Assembly: GCF_002807035.1 (NCBI RefSeq)
Contig: NZ_NIUC01000002.1
Location: 830,591 to 894,590, forward strand
DNA from: Algoriphagus formosus
GTDB lineage: Bacteria > Bacteroidota > Bacteroidia > Cytophagales > Cyclobacteriaceae
Reading direction: 5' to 3'
DNA: 64,000 nt
Made by a program: the position numbers and the translations under genes. Under the pieces are notes generated by a model. That model made no database searches. It was not told the DNA's origin and saw nothing but the letters and a program-made list of their open reading frames with translations. Shown piece by piece: positions 27,132-37,021 of the stretch (position 1 is the stretch's first letter; each line of letters starts with the position of its first letter).

Positions 27132-27430
27132 AATTTATATTTGTTTGTTTAGTGGATGGAACCCGTCCATCCTAAATTTGGAGTGCAAAGATAGGGTAAA
27201 TCTCTGAATCCCCATAAGTTGGGCTGATTATATTTATTGGTTTTTTGGCATTTCTCGTATCTTGCAACTCCCTTTGGCCTCGTACCTGCCTGCCGGCTGT
27301 CAGGGTTCAATGGATACCAAAACAGTATCGGATAGGAATTAGAAAAACTCTAAATACTAAGTCGCTACTCTTCTATTTGAAAAGATACTTGTTGAAGCAT
27401 AAAAAAAGCCCAAATAATAGTTGAAATAAT
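27132..27430. other. intergenic region between rpsP and the tRNA
   Basis: About 300 bp. It carries the rpsP promoter and, at ~27286-27306, a degenerate palindrome (CCTGCCTGCCGGCTGTCAGG). No reading frame is credible. Confidence 0.5.
27186..27193 (-). promoter_or_regulatory. -7 element of the rpsP operon promoter
   Basis: Minus strand TATCTTTG, followed by C, an ideal Bacteroidota -7 element, 55 bp upstream of the rpsP ATG. The -33 region is weak. Confidence 0.6.
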
Positions 27431-27502
27431 GGCCCCGTAGTTCAATGGATAGAATAGAAGTTTCCTAAACTTTAGATACAGGTTCGATTCCTGTCGGGGC
27501 TA
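27431..27502 (+). tRNA. tRNA-Arg (anticodon CCU)
   Basis: A 72-nt cloverleaf. Acceptor GGCCCCG pairs with CGGGGCT (one G-U), the anticodon stem GAAGT/ACTTT encloses loop TTCCTAA with anticodon CCT, and the T arm is CAGG-TTCGATT-CCTG. The discriminator base is A, and CCA is not encoded. It reads AGG codons. Confidence 0.93.
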
Positions 27503-27620
27503 CTACCTTCCATAATATTATACCCCAAAGGCAGTTTGGATTTTTTTTGATGCTAAGCTAGGATTGAAAAAAAGCATTCGCTTTAAGTGATCAGAGGTTG
27601 TCATATTTAGCCACAGCCGT

Positions 27621-28016
27621 TCAGCTAAAAATAGTCTTATCCTTCAATCCCATCAGATAATCAATAGCTAGCGGTTTTTCCAAAAAATCAATGATGGAAG
27701 TATAGTTCTCAGCTTTGATCTTGTCGCCTTTATCTACCGATGAAGTTACCAAAATTACTTTTATGGTATCAAATGACCCTTTTGATTCCAAAAACTCCAA
27801 AACTTCCCACCCATCCATTATAGGCATATAGATATCAAGTAAAATCAAAAATTTTGCTTGGGAATCTTCTTTTTGCTTAAAAAACTCCACAAGCTTTTCA
27901 CCGTTTTGAAAATGCTCGGGATGCACATTAAACCCTAATTTTTTGAGTGACCAATTATGAAGAAAGATAAATTGAGGATCATCATCGACCACTATTATTT
28001 GAAAGTCACTTTTCAT
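27621..28016 (-). CDS. single-domain response regulator (CheY-like receiver)
   Basis: 131 residues, a receiver domain with no output domain. The acidic pocket is VVDDDP near the N-terminus, the phospho-acceptor Asp is in LILLDIYMPIMDGWEVLEFL, the conserved Thr/Ser is in VILVTSS, and the Lys is in FLEKPL. It starts 1 bp after the REC-PAS-DHp gene, so it is the last gene of a three-gene phosphorelay operon. It probably acts as a phosphate shuttle or sink for the hybrid kinase; that is inference. Confidence 0.9.
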   Translation of the reverse strand: MKSDFQIIVVDDDPQFIFLHNWSLKKLGFNVHPEHFQNGEKLVEFFKQKEDSQAKFLILLDIYMPIMDGWEVLEFLESKGSFDTIKVILVTSSVDKGDKIKAENYTSIIDFLEKPLAIDYLMGLKDKTIFS

Positions 28017-28017
28017 T

Positions 28018-29142
28018 CTATCCTAGGGTTACATTAGTTTTTGACTGGGCCACATTGGACTTTTCAGATATCTTCCTGATTATTTGATCTAATTCATGCG
28101 AAGAATCCTTGATGATTTTTATAAAACTTGCAGTCTCTTCATCCAATTCCGAACTCAGTTCATCATCAACTAAATCAATTACACCCATCATTCTTGAAAG
28201 GGGAGCCCTCACCTCATGTGATTGGGACCAGGCAATCTCCTTGAAAATTTTGTTTTGATTTAAGATTGTTTCAATCTGCTCTACTTTTTCGGTTACATCC
28301 CTCAAGAAAACAACTGTCTGAATTTTATTTAACACCTCCATACTCACAAAGGAAGTTTCCATTATTCTACATTCTCCAGAATTGATTTTAATCTTTCGCT
28401 CTAGAAAAAGAGTCTCACTTTTCGAGCTCAGCTGCTCTTTGATTTTAAAGTAATAATCATCAGAATAATCACAATCCAAATCCTTTATACTTAATCCTGC
28501 AAGCTCCTCCTTGGTATATCCTAGAATTGCTTCTGCTGCTGGATTGCACTCAAAGAAGTTGGAAGGCTCTTCTTCCTGAAGATTAAAATAGAGAATCGCA
28601 TCGAAGCTTGAATTGAACAATACCCGGAAATATCTTTCTCTCTTTTCGGTAAGATCCAAAGCAGCCTTTAGATAGGCTGTCTTTTCTTCTACCATTTCCT
28701 CTAAAATGATATTTTGATTTTGTAGTTGATCCAATACGACTGATGCCGTGATAAGATTTTGAACCCTAGATATCACTTCCCTGATATCAAAGGGCTTTGT
28801 CAAGAAGTCATTAGCTCCCAGATCAAACGCCTGATGTTTACTTTCAGATGAAATATCAGCTGTCAATACCAAGATGGGCAAAGTGTCCTTTTCGGAATCT
28901 TTCCGAATGGATTTAATCAACTCATACCCACTTATATGAGGCATCATCAAATCAATAAGAAGGATGGCCGGCTTTTCAGTTTTAAGTTTCGGGAGGAGTT
29001 CTCGCTCATCTGTGGTGGACCAAATGTTTCCAAATCCAGCAGATTCCAGTACATTTTCTAAGAGAATCAAGTTCTTGATCTGATCGTCTACAATAAATAT
29101 CCTAGACTCAAGAATGGACTCTTTTAAGGGTTTTTTAATCAT
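28018..29142 (-). CDS. receiver-PAS-DHp protein lacking the kinase ATPase domain
   Basis: 374 residues from the ATG at 29142, four bases after the upstream stop; an ATG at 29160 or TTG at 29166 would overlap it. A receiver is at ~10-135 (FIVDDQ, LLIDLMMPHISGYELIKSIR, FLTKPF), then a coiled linker, then PAS at ~165-290 (NPAAEAILGYTKEELAGL). The last ~70 residues are a histidine-kinase dimerisation helix pair with H-box WSQSHEVRAPLSR near residue 310. The stop comes right after the second helix, so the HATPase_c domain is absent. The next gene starts cleanly, so this is not a frameshift. It may be trans-phosphorylated by the 1231-residue kinase. Confidence 0.85.
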   Translation of the reverse strand: MIKKPLKESILESRIFIVDDQIKNLILLENVLESAGFGNIWSTTDERELLPKLKTEKPAILLIDLMMPHISGYELIKSIRKDSEKDTLPILVLTADISSESKHQAFDLGANDFLTKPFDIREVISRVQNLITASVVLDQLQNQNIILEEMVEEKTAYLKAALDLTEKRERYFRVLFNSSFDAILYFNLQEEEPSNFFECNPAAEAILGYTKEELAGLSIKDLDCDYSDDYYFKIKEQLSSKSETLFLERKIKINSGECRIMETSFVSMEVLNKIQTVVFLRDVTEKVEQIETILNQNKIFKEIAWSQSHEVRAPLSRMMGVIDLVDDELSSELDEETASFIKIIKDSSHELDQIIRKISEKSNVAQSKTNVTLG

Positions 29143-29146
29143 TTCA

Positions 29147-32100
29147 CTACAAATATTCATCAACAATCTTACTAAGCAAGTCCATCCTCATTGGCTTGGT
29201 AATGTAACCCTCTGCTCCAAGCTTTTCCATTCTTTCCATGGAATGATTGGTCGCATCCGCACTCACAATGATTACAGGAATGTCTTTAAGTGTTGAATTT
29301 TTCTTTAATTCTTCTAAAATTTCAGAACCATGGACCTCTGGTAGATTGAGATCAAGAAGGATGATTTTTGGGTGATATTCAGTTGCCAACTGAATGGTTC
29401 CTTCCATAGTCATGGTCCAAATTAGTTGGATTTCGGGGTCAATCAGTTTAATGAACTCTTGAACCAGCTCAATGTTTGTGGGATTATCTTCCACCAATAG
29501 AATAGTAGATTTTGAGGGTTTCTTATTGGGTTTTCCCTTTTGCGAGAAATCTTCCTTCAAAAGATCCCTGTAGGAGGACTTTTGAAGTGGTATTTCTATC
29601 CAAAAATCACTTCCTTCTCCGAGATTACTAGATACACCAACAGACCCTCCCATAAGCTGCACCAATTTATCCACCACCGAGAGTCCCAAACCAGTTCCTT
29701 CGATTGAAGAAGTCGAGTTTCTTCCTCTTTCGAAAGGAGTAAATAATTTAGGAATGTCTTCTTCAGAAATTCCTACCCCAGTATCCTTGAAATGAATTTG
29801 AATAAACTCTTGATCCTCTTCTCTATTCGAAAGTTGATATTCTATACTGATACTACCATTAGGCTTGTTATATTTTATAGCGTTGTTGATTAGATTGATT
29901 ATGACCTGCTTAAGTCTTTGCAAATCAGCAATGACAAATAGTTTTTCAATACTCAACGAGGGAGTGCTTATGGATATGGAATTCCGAAAGGCTGCAGTTC
30001 GGACAGAATCCACCACCTCACTCATCAAGCTTTGGAGCTCGACGGGCTCAAGAGAAACTTCGATATGCCCAGCCTCTATCCTCGATATCTCCAATACTTC
30101 ATTGATCAGATTCAATAGATGGTTTCCGCTTTCCAGAATAAAATTCAGGTTTCTTTTTTGACTATCTGATAAATTGGACAATTGGAGGATTTGTGCAAAT
30201 CCAAGTATGGAATTCAAAGGAGTCCGTAATTCATGACTCATCCTGGATAAAAATTGGCGCTGGGCCTCATTTGCTCTTTTTGCATCTAAAATAGCCCCTT
30301 CTAGTACTTCGTTGGTTATGGAAAGCTCTTGGGTTCTTGCAGCAATTTTTTCTTCCAGACTTGAATTGAGATTTAGGATCTCTTCCTGATACTTCTTGCT
30401 ATCTGAGATATCCTCATAGAACAATAGTAGTTTGTGAAATTCGCCAGATAAATTGGAGATAGGAGAAACTGTTAGCTTAAACCATACTTCCTTTGAGGAA
30501 ACTTTACTGACAAGTTTAATTTCCTGGCGGTAGGGAGGAATCCTTTTCCCTGAACTCTTATTCTCTACTAGATTACTTGCATATTCACTTAGCTCATCAA
30601 GTGGGTAATCAAAATAATCCCGAATATTTCCAATAGCTACTCCATTTGGGAGATCGACTTCCAGAATATTTACAAGAAGCTCTTTGTATGCTGCATTATA
30701 ATATTCAATAACTCCATCAAATGAAACAATCTTGGTGGGAGTATTGCTCTGCTCGATAGCCTCGGATAATTTCTTGATCTCTAATTCCGCGGTTTTACTT
30801 TCTGTGATTTCAATATCTGAGCCCTGATAATTTAGGATCTCTCCCTTCTCATTCAAAACGGGCTTTACCGTGCGGTTAATCCAAATAATCTCTCCGTCTT
30901 TGTGTTTACCCTGAAGATCAAAGGTTACAGGTTTACCTGTATTGACTTTATCTTTAAAGCCATGAAGACATTCTCCTATATCTGAAGTACCACAAAATAC
31001 ATTAAGTGATTTTTTGGCAATCAACTCGTCTTTTTGATAGCCATAGACAGTTTTAGAGGCCTCACTGACATATAGCAACTTCCCCTCCAGATCGATTTCC
31101 CAAATGACAGATCCACTAAGCGAAGTGATTTCCTGAAATCGTTTTTCGCTCTCAATCAACTGATCACTTGCTTCCTTTTGAGCCGTATAGTCAATTCCTA
31201 TACATTGGACTTCTGAAGGGTTACCAGCTTGATCTGTTACACAAGTAATTTCCCAAAAAGTATTACAAATTTTATTATCTACGGTATATTTATCTAGCTC
31301 GACTTTAAAAACCAGACCCGGATTTTTTATACATTTCTCTACTACCTCTCTGATTCTTCCCCAATGGTATTCACAGATTGATTTGAGTATAGTTCCCTCT
31401 TCATCTTCTGCATCAAATAAAATTTCTCCGAATCTCTGTTCATAAACAGGGTTATAATAGGTAGGCCGCCCTTCGAGATCTGTCCAGACAATATAAGTTG
31501 ATTGAGACTCAAGTAAGAGTTTAAGCTGGGACTCACTTTGTTTAATCTCAGTAAGCTTTTCAGACGCATCTATAAATTGAAAAATAATAGTGCTGATAGC
31601 TTTGAGTAGAGGGTATTCTTCCGGAATAAAACAAACCGATTCAGTGATATAGACCACTACCTCGCCACGGATCTTCCCATTGACGACTATATCCTCTTGA
31701 ATCTTCTTGGATGTCTCCTTAAAATTGGCACTTTCAAACCTTTCCGAATCAAAGTTGATGACGGCAAAGGTCTCATCCGGTTCAAAAAAGCCTGGTGGGA
31801 TGATGTCCACAGCTTTAGAGAGAAACTCCTTTACCGAACCATTGTAAAATTCATGAGACAGAGCAGATATTCCATAAATTGACTTGAGCTCTTTAAGGCG
31901 TTCAAAAATATCTCGCTCCCTAAGAAATCTTTCCTTTACTCTGCCATAAATCCCGACGAATATATCTAAAATCCTGAACTCCCTTTGGCTGTATGTGTGC
32001 TTACTCTTTACCCAATCTATTCCCACAAAACTTACACATTCATTTCCCACCATTACAGGTATGGCTAATATGCTTTGTATTCTCTGAGGCTCTAAAGCTT

Positions 32101-32842
32101 GTCTCAAAACGTCGTCTTCATTCAGCGAAGACACATCAGACACAGACATTATCTTTCCCTGCCGATGAGCATTTGTCCAACTTTCCATGCCTTCTAAAGG
32201 TACATTTTGCAAAGCATCTATATATGGCTCAATCTCATCCGCACACCATTCAAATGTGTTGGAGGTTTGATCATTTTCCCAATCATAATCAAAAATATAC
32301 ATCCGATCCGCATCCAAGAACTTCCCGAGCTTTTCCAGGCTTCTTTGAATAAATTCACCAACCTGATCCTCAGAAAGATGTATAAATGAAGAGGAAACCG
32401 AAACTAGTGTTTCGTGAAGGACAATTTCTTCCCTCAAATTTCTTTCTGCTAGGATTTGATCGGAGATATCGACAAAAGTGGTAAAGACTTGAGAAGGTTC
32501 TTGCTCATCCTTCAAAAAAATTGGATAGGAATTAACTAAAATCCAAGTATAATCATTCTCCTTAGGATTGAAAATCCCCATTTGAACCTTGTGAACAGGC
32601 TTCCCAGTTTTCAGGGATATCATGGCGGGATGCGTTTCCCCAGGAAAATCTAAACCATCAGGATGAATAGTATGCCACCTTGGATCGACTGACTCCCTCC
32701 CTATCATTTGGTCCAGGCTTAACCCTAAGAGTTCTTCTGCTGCAGCGTTGGCATCGAATATTAAGCCATTTTTATCTTGGAAAACTACACCTTCGGCTAA
32801 ATGGTGATACCAATTTTTATATTCAAAATTATCTACAGTCAT
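29147..32842 (-). CDS. soluble hybrid sensor histidine kinase (PAS-GAF-PAS3-HisKA-HATPase-REC)
   Basis: 1231 residues with no membrane segment. PAS at ~10-130 (FDANAAAEELLGLSLDQMIG) is followed by GAF at ~140-305 and a further GAF-like stretch to ~430. PAS domains follow at ~435-555, 565-680 and 690-815, then a coiled coil. The H-box SRMSHELRTPLNSILGFAQI is near 870. HATPase_c has the N box NLINNAIKYNKPNGSI, G1 DTGVGIS and G2 GTGLGLS. A C-terminal receiver has IILLDLNLPEVHGSE. It is the first gene of the phosphorelay operon. The signal is unknown; the several PAS/GAF domains suggest an internal ligand or redox/light cue. Confidence 0.95.
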   Translation of the reverse strand: MTVDNFEYKNWYHHLAEGVVFQDKNGLIFDANAAAEELLGLSLDQMIGRESVDPRWHTIHPDGLDFPGETHPAMISLKTGKPVHKVQMGIFNPKENDYTWILVNSYPIFLKDEQEPSQVFTTFVDISDQILAERNLREEIVLHETLVSVSSSFIHLSEDQVGEFIQRSLEKLGKFLDADRMYIFDYDWENDQTSNTFEWCADEIEPYIDALQNVPLEGMESWTNAHRQGKIMSVSDVSSLNEDDVLRQALEPQRIQSILAIPVMVGNECVSFVGIDWVKSKHTYSQREFRILDIFVGIYGRVKERFLRERDIFERLKELKSIYGISALSHEFYNGSVKEFLSKAVDIIPPGFFEPDETFAVINFDSERFESANFKETSKKIQEDIVVNGKIRGEVVVYITESVCFIPEEYPLLKAISTIIFQFIDASEKLTEIKQSESQLKLLLESQSTYIVWTDLEGRPTYYNPVYEQRFGEILFDAEDEEGTILKSICEYHWGRIREVVEKCIKNPGLVFKVELDKYTVDNKICNTFWEITCVTDQAGNPSEVQCIGIDYTAQKEASDQLIESEKRFQEITSLSGSVIWEIDLEGKLLYVSEASKTVYGYQKDELIAKKSLNVFCGTSDIGECLHGFKDKVNTGKPVTFDLQGKHKDGEIIWINRTVKPVLNEKGEILNYQGSDIEITESKTAELEIKKLSEAIEQSNTPTKIVSFDGVIEYYNAAYKELLVNILEVDLPNGVAIGNIRDYFDYPLDELSEYASNLVENKSSGKRIPPYRQEIKLVSKVSSKEVWFKLTVSPISNLSGEFHKLLLFYEDISDSKKYQEEILNLNSSLEEKIAARTQELSITNEVLEGAILDAKRANEAQRQFLSRMSHELRTPLNSILGFAQILQLSNLSDSQKRNLNFILESGNHLLNLINEVLEISRIEAGHIEVSLEPVELQSLMSEVVDSVRTAAFRNSISISTPSLSIEKLFVIADLQRLKQVIINLINNAIKYNKPNGSISIEYQLSNREEDQEFIQIHFKDTGVGISEEDIPKLFTPFERGRNSTSSIEGTGLGLSVVDKLVQLMGGSVGVSSNLGEGSDFWIEIPLQKSSYRDLLKEDFSQKGKPNKKPSKSTILLVEDNPTNIELVQEFIKLIDPEIQLIWTMTMEGTIQLATEYHPKIILLDLNLPEVHGSEILEELKKNSTLKDIPVIIVSADATNHSMERMEKLGAEGYITKPMRMDLLSKIVDEYL

Positions 32843-33166
32843 TGATCTTTAGAATTACTTTTTTGATGTCAGAAACACCCCTGTCAATATAAAGGCCTTT
32901 ATTGAACAAAACGCACATTTGTATGAAATAATAAAGATTAAATATCCTCTTTATCCATTTAGAGATAACTATCCCAATACCTCGCTGGTCTCCGTGAATT
33001 AATCGAAATATTTCCAGATTGTTTTAACTTACTATTTAATATAAAACATCATCTGTAAAAATCTAATGATCCCGATCCTCTTCTTTACTGATTTATCTCA
33101 TGTTTTTAAGCTTGTATTATCAGGGAATTCCCAAGGATTTTCTTCTTGTTTTGATAAAAAAAACCA
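32843..33166. other. divergent intergenic region between the kinase and fhs
   Basis: About 320 bp, AT-rich. It should hold the promoters of the leftward kinase operon and of rightward fhs, but I find no exact TAnnTTTG on either strand and no clear hairpin. Confidence 0.5.
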
Positions 33167-34834
33167 ATGAACGATCTAGACATAGCCAAATCAGTTCCTC
33201 CTCATCCAATCCGACTTATCACCCAAAAACTTGGTCTACCAGAGGAAAAAATTGAGCCATACGGTAAGTTCAAGGCAAAGCTGGACTTGGATTTGATTCA
33301 GGAAGAAAAAGTTCAACAGTCAAAGTTGATTTTGGTCACTGCCATCACCCCAACTCCGGCAGGTGAAGGTAAAACTACCGTGACAATAGGGCTTAGCGAC
33401 GCACTTAATGATCTCGGGAAGAATTCGATTGCGGTCATTCGAGAACCGAGCCTAGGCCCAGTATTTGGTCTGAAAGGAGGAGCTGCCGGAGGCGGGTGGT
33501 CACAGGTGATACCTATGGAGGACATCAACCTCCACTTCACTGGAGACTTCCATGCCATCGAAAAGTCCAATAATCTCCTGGCAGCACTTTTGGACAATGC
33601 CATTCAAAGCAAAGTCAAAAACCTACAAATAGATGCTCGATCCATCCTCTGGAAGCGTGCCATGGATATGAATGACCGCTCCCTTAGAAATATTGTCTGT
33701 GGACTAGGCGGTAAAAGCGGTGGTGTTCCCAGAGAAACAGGTTTTCAGATCACGGCAGCAAGTGAAGTAATGGCTATCCTATGCATGAGCAAAGACCTCG
33801 AGGATCTAAAAAACCGATTTGCTAAAATCTATCTGGGGGATCGATTAGACGGTAGTCCTGTATTTGCCTCTGATCTCAATGCGCAAGGTGCAATGGCCAC
33901 CCTCATGAAAGAGGCTATCAAACCCAATATCGTACAGACCTTAGGACATCATCCCGCCTTGATTCATGGAGGGCCATTTGCCAATATTGCCCAAGGCACC
34001 AATAGCATCCTAGCCACCAAAATGGGTATGAGCTTAGGAGAATATGCTGTGACGGAAGCTGGCTTTGGCTCGGATCTAGGTGCAGAAAAGTTTTTTAACA
34101 TCAAATGCCGGGAAGCTGGCATTTCTCCTAAGGCGACCGTCTTGGTAGCTACCATTCGCGCCTTGAAATATCATGGAAGTAAGCCTCTCACTGATTTGGA
34201 AACAGAGGATTTGGAAGCTTTAGAAAAGGGCTTACCCAACCTCGAACATCATTTGGAAAGTCTCAAAAAATTTGAAATTCCCGTGGTGGTGGCTATCAAT
34301 GTTTTCAAAAGCGACACGGAAGCTGAAAAGAAATTATTAATAGACTTTTGCAAAAAATTGAATGTACCTGTAGCTCTCAGCGAAGGCTGGGAGAAAGGGG
34401 GTAGTGGCTGTTTGGATCTAGCCAAACTAGTCATCCAAGAAGCTGAAAATTGCAATCGCTCCTTCAAACCTACCTACGAGCTGGAAGACTCTGTGGTCGA
34501 TAAGATCAAAAAAGTAAGCCAGAAAGTGTATGGTGCATCTGAAATCATCCTTAGTCCCAAAGCACAAAACCAACTCAAGAAAATAGAAAGGCTAGGATAT
34601 CAAAAGCTCCCCATTTGTATCGCAAAGACTCAAAAAAGTATCAGTGATCAGGAAAAACTGATCGGGAGACCACAAGGCTTTCAGATTACGATTAGAGAAT
34701 TCGAATTTGCGGCAGGAGCAGGCTTCTTAATCCCAATGGCAGGAGAAATTCTCCGAATGCCCGGGCTCCCTGCAAAGCCAGCTGCTGAGTCAATGGATAT
34801 TTCTGGCTCAGGTGAGATTAGCGGGCTTTTTTGA
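33167..34834 (+). CDS. fhs: formate-tetrahydrofolate ligase
   Basis: 555 residues, full family length. It makes 10-formyl-THF from formate, THF and ATP. The P-loop region is TAITPTPAGEGKTTVTIGLS. The folate/Mg region is GGAAGGGWSQVIPMEDINLH with FTGDFHAIEKSNNL following, and the C-terminal FAAGAGFLIPMAGEILRMPG block is conserved. A monocistronic gene, followed by a bidirectional terminator shared with the convergent lipoprotein gene. Confidence 0.97.
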   Translation: MNDLDIAKSVPPHPIRLITQKLGLPEEKIEPYGKFKAKLDLDLIQEEKVQQSKLILVTAITPTPAGEGKTTVTIGLSDALNDLGKNSIAVIREPSLGPVFGLKGGAAGGGWSQVIPMEDINLHFTGDFHAIEKSNNLLAALLDNAIQSKVKNLQIDARSILWKRAMDMNDRSLRNIVCGLGGKSGGVPRETGFQITAASEVMAILCMSKDLEDLKNRFAKIYLGDRLDGSPVFASDLNAQGAMATLMKEAIKPNIVQTLGHHPALIHGGPFANIAQGTNSILATKMGMSLGEYAVTEAGFGSDLGAEKFFNIKCREAGISPKATVLVATIRALKYHGSKPLTDLETEDLEALEKGLPNLEHHLESLKKFEIPVVVAINVFKSDTEAEKKLLIDFCKKLNVPVALSEGWEKGGSGCLDLAKLVIQEAENCNRSFKPTYELEDSVVDKIKKVSQKVYGASEIILSPKAQNQLKKIERLGYQKLPICIAKTQKSISDQEKLIGRPQGFQITIREFEFAAGAGFLIPMAGEILRMPGLPAKPAAESMDISGSGEISGLF

Positions 34835-34860
34835 GTTCTGATTTACTCTACAATTTTACC

Positions 34861-34897
34861 AAAGAAAAATCCCACTTGGCAGAGTGGGATTTTCTTT
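34861..34897. terminator. bidirectional terminator between fhs and the 217-residue lipoprotein
   Basis: TCCCACT (34870-34876) pairs with AGTGGGA (34883-34889), flanked by A-rich and T-rich arms (AAAGAAAA and TTTTCTTT) that give U-runs in both directions. Confidence 0.88.
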
Positions 34898-34901
34898 CAA
34901 A

Positions 34902-35555
34902 TTACTCTACGGTCACATCCGAAAACCAAATGAATCGGTTTCCCTCACCATCTCTATGCATCGTCGCTAGCTGTATGGGTCCAAAGTCCTGTACATCTTC
35001 CCAAGTCCAAGTTCTGCCTTCTGCGCCATTCTGCCTTCTAAATGTCCACTCTAGGATTCGATGATTCTCATCCAGATACAAATCATAGGCATCTCCCGGT
35101 GTATACCCATCTGCAGAATTGTACACGACTGTCAATTTGGTGGAGTTGGTTTGATGAAGTGGTGAAGGCACGTTCTCAGCGACTTCGTATTCATACCCAG
35201 TATCCCAGGCCAATTGGAAAGGCATCATGAGCCAATATTTATCATTGATAAAGCCTTTATCCGCGTCAGGCAAAGAATCTGAAGGCATCTCCAAGCTGTA
35301 GGTGTAAGTGGTATCCGGACCCGAATAACCCACTTCATTATTTTGGATATCCCATGACCAATTTCTTGAAAAGACATTGACCGAATCACGCTGTACATTC
35401 CAGGTGTAGGAGATTTTTTTCACCTGATCAAAGTTTTCAATACCGTAGGCTTTGGCCACTTGAAAAGGAAGCGTATCTGGCATGGACTGCTTCTGATCAG
35501 TGGAGCAGCCAAATGCTAAAAAGCTGGCAAGGATAAGTAAATATGCGTTTTTCAT
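34902..35555 (-). CDS. lipoprotein, unknown function
   Basis: 217 residues with lipobox LAFGCS (Cys17). The rest is beta-rich with many aromatic residues (SYTWNVQRDSVNVFSRNWSW, YLDENHRILEWTFRRQNGAE) and no catalytic motif. The pattern is like the lipoproteins annotated only as hypothetical in Bacteroidota, with a LolA/outer-membrane-lipoprotein-carrier feel (repeated YDLYLDE and WTWED strands); I do not assign it. It lies 25 bp downstream of an SDR gene and may share its transcript. Confidence 0.7.
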   Translation of the reverse strand: MKNAYLLILASFLAFGCSTDQKQSMPDTLPFQVAKAYGIENFDQVKKISYTWNVQRDSVNVFSRNWSWDIQNNEVGYSGPDTTYTYSLEMPSDSLPDADKGFINDKYWLMMPFQLAWDTGYEYEVAENVPSPLHQTNSTKLTVVYNSADGYTPGDAYDLYLDENHRILEWTFRRQNGAEGRTWTWEDVQDFGPIQLATMHRDGEGNRFIWFSDVTVE

Positions 35556-35580
35556 CTTTAGGTGGTTTTAGAAGGCTAAC

Positions 35581-36363
35581 TTACTCAGAATTAGCTTTGT
35601 TTTTTACCCATCTTCTAAGTTTTTCCAATTCCATCCAATGATAGATGGGCAGTATAATGGGAATAACCCTACTCATCAATCGCATCATAAAAAACAAACG
35701 AGAGGGAAAAATCCTTTTCTTTCCTTTTTCCAAACCTCTGAGAATTCTTCTTGCGACGGTCGTAGGATCCTGAACAGGGAAAGCCTTGGGAATATTTTTA
35801 CCGGCATGATCAAAAAAAGCTGTCGCTGTAGCGATAGGAAATACAAGCGTCAATTGTTGTCCGCCTTCACTCCATACTGTTCTCGCCCACTGTAGCAAGG
35901 CCGATTTGGTAGCTGCATACAAGCTGTATCCGGGGACTGCCCAATAGGACATCGCTGAAGCAATGATGACATGATGACAAGAAGCCTGTCTTTCTTGTAG
36001 CTTCATTCCCAGTTCAATCGGACTAAAGGTATTCAACTGGAAGAGTGCATCCATTTCCTTCCAATTTTGTGTTTTGGCTGGACCATATTCCGCTTTACCC
36101 GCATTGGCTATGACTAGATCGATTTGAAAGTTATTTTGATCCAGCCATTCTATAATCAGATCATTTGCTCCTTTGACGGCCAAATCCACTTGTTTGGCTT
36201 TAATTTCAGAAAACTCCTGCCTCAACTTCTCTAGCCCTAAATCCGAAATATCTACTGCATATACTTCTGCTCCTTTTTCCAAAAGCTGAATCAATAGCGC
36301 TTTCCCAATCCCCGAAGCAGCACCTGTGATAAGTACTTTTTTATTTTTGAAAAAATCACTCAC
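35581..36363 (-). CDS. short-chain dehydrogenase/reductase with hydrophobic C-terminus
   Basis: 260 residues. The cofactor motif TGAASGIG is at 13-20, NAG at 87-89, and the catalytic pair Tyr149/Lys153 is in YAATK. The region from ~215 (RLFFMMRLMSRVIPIILPIY) is hydrophobic and basic, as in membrane-associated SDRs acting on lipids or steroids. Its start overlaps the end of the acetoacetate decarboxylase-like gene by 8 bp, so it is in the same operon. Confidence 0.85.
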   Translation of the reverse strand: MSDFFKNKKVLITGAASGIGKALLIQLLEKGAEVYAVDISDLGLEKLRQEFSEIKAKQVDLAVKGANDLIIEWLDQNNFQIDLVIANAGKAEYGPAKTQNWKEMDALFQLNTFSPIELGMKLQERQASCHHVIIASAMSYWAVPGYSLYAATKSALLQWARTVWSEGGQQLTLVFPIATATAFFDHAGKNIPKAFPVQDPTTVARRILRGLEKGKKRIFPSRLFFMMRLMSRVIPIILPIYHWMELEKLRRWVKNKANSE

Positions 36364-37015
36364 GAAAACTCGGCTTTGGAAAATGAATCTGAAAGGGGCG
36401 GATATGTACAGCCAATAAAGGCTTTACCTGATTGACAGAAGGAAAGAATTCTGCTTTGATGAAATTAAAATTGACTTTCGCCAACTTCCCCCTTCCTTTT
36501 CCGGATGGTTTGGTGAAAAAATCTTTTCCCTCCCACTGCTGATACAAATCGATAGGAAGCAAAGCTGTACTTGCCGGAAAAGAGAATCCAAATGGACGAA
36601 TCGAACAATCAAAAAACACCTGATTTTTAGATTTTACACGCACTTGAATTTCTCCATGATTTTCCTCCCAGTCAAAGTCCATGGTCTCCTTCGGAATTCC
36701 CCAATTGGCTTGGCCATTCATCGTGCTGAGATCGGAGTCTACAAAAATCTTGGTAATGGATTGCTTTCTATGACTTCCGAATTTTCCAGGAATCAGGAGC
36801 AATTCCCGATAAGGTCCCACGGGACTTTCGGTATAATTCACCAGCATCAAATATCCCAATCCTCCTTTAAATTGACCTTTAAGGTATTCTGGCATTTGCC
36901 CTTGGTCTTCAACCCACTTTTTCGGAAACTTAAAAACCAAAATAATCCCCTCCCCTTTGAGATCCCACGGTGGTGGAAACTTCTGAAAATCTTCATTTTT
37001 CGGGGAGGCTATCAT
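36356..37015 (-). CDS. acetoacetate decarboxylase-family protein
   Basis: 219 residues. The PPPWDLKGEGIILVFKFPKK start, the SPVGPYRELLLIPG motif and the NWGIPKETMDF segment are characteristic of the acetoacetate decarboxylase-like beta-barrel family (ADC superfamily). Members outside the true decarboxylases often lack the Schiff-base lysine and act as hydratases or lyases on oxo acids. I cannot align the catalytic Lys with confidence, so the reaction is open. It lies 6 bp downstream of an SDR and overlaps the next SDR. Confidence 0.75.
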   Translation of the reverse strand: MIASPKNEDFQKFPPPWDLKGEGIILVFKFPKKWVEDQGQMPEYLKGQFKGGLGYLMLVNYTESPVGPYRELLLIPGKFGSHRKQSITKIFVDSDLSTMNGQANWGIPKETMDFDWEENHGEIQVRVKSKNQVFFDCSIRPFGFSFPASTALLPIDLYQQWEGKDFFTKPSGKGRGKLAKVNFNFIKAEFFPSVNQVKPLLAVHIRPFQIHFPKPSFRE

Positions 37016-37021
37016 GGGCTA

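Noticed and set aside
28016..28020. Frameshift joining the REC-PAS-DHp gene to a lost HATPase domain
   Set aside because: The next gene starts directly and encodes a receiver; no ATPase motifs appear in any frame.
34831..35064. Small plus-strand frame after fhs
   Set aside because: It runs over the terminator and antisense to the lipoprotein gene and has no coding-like composition.
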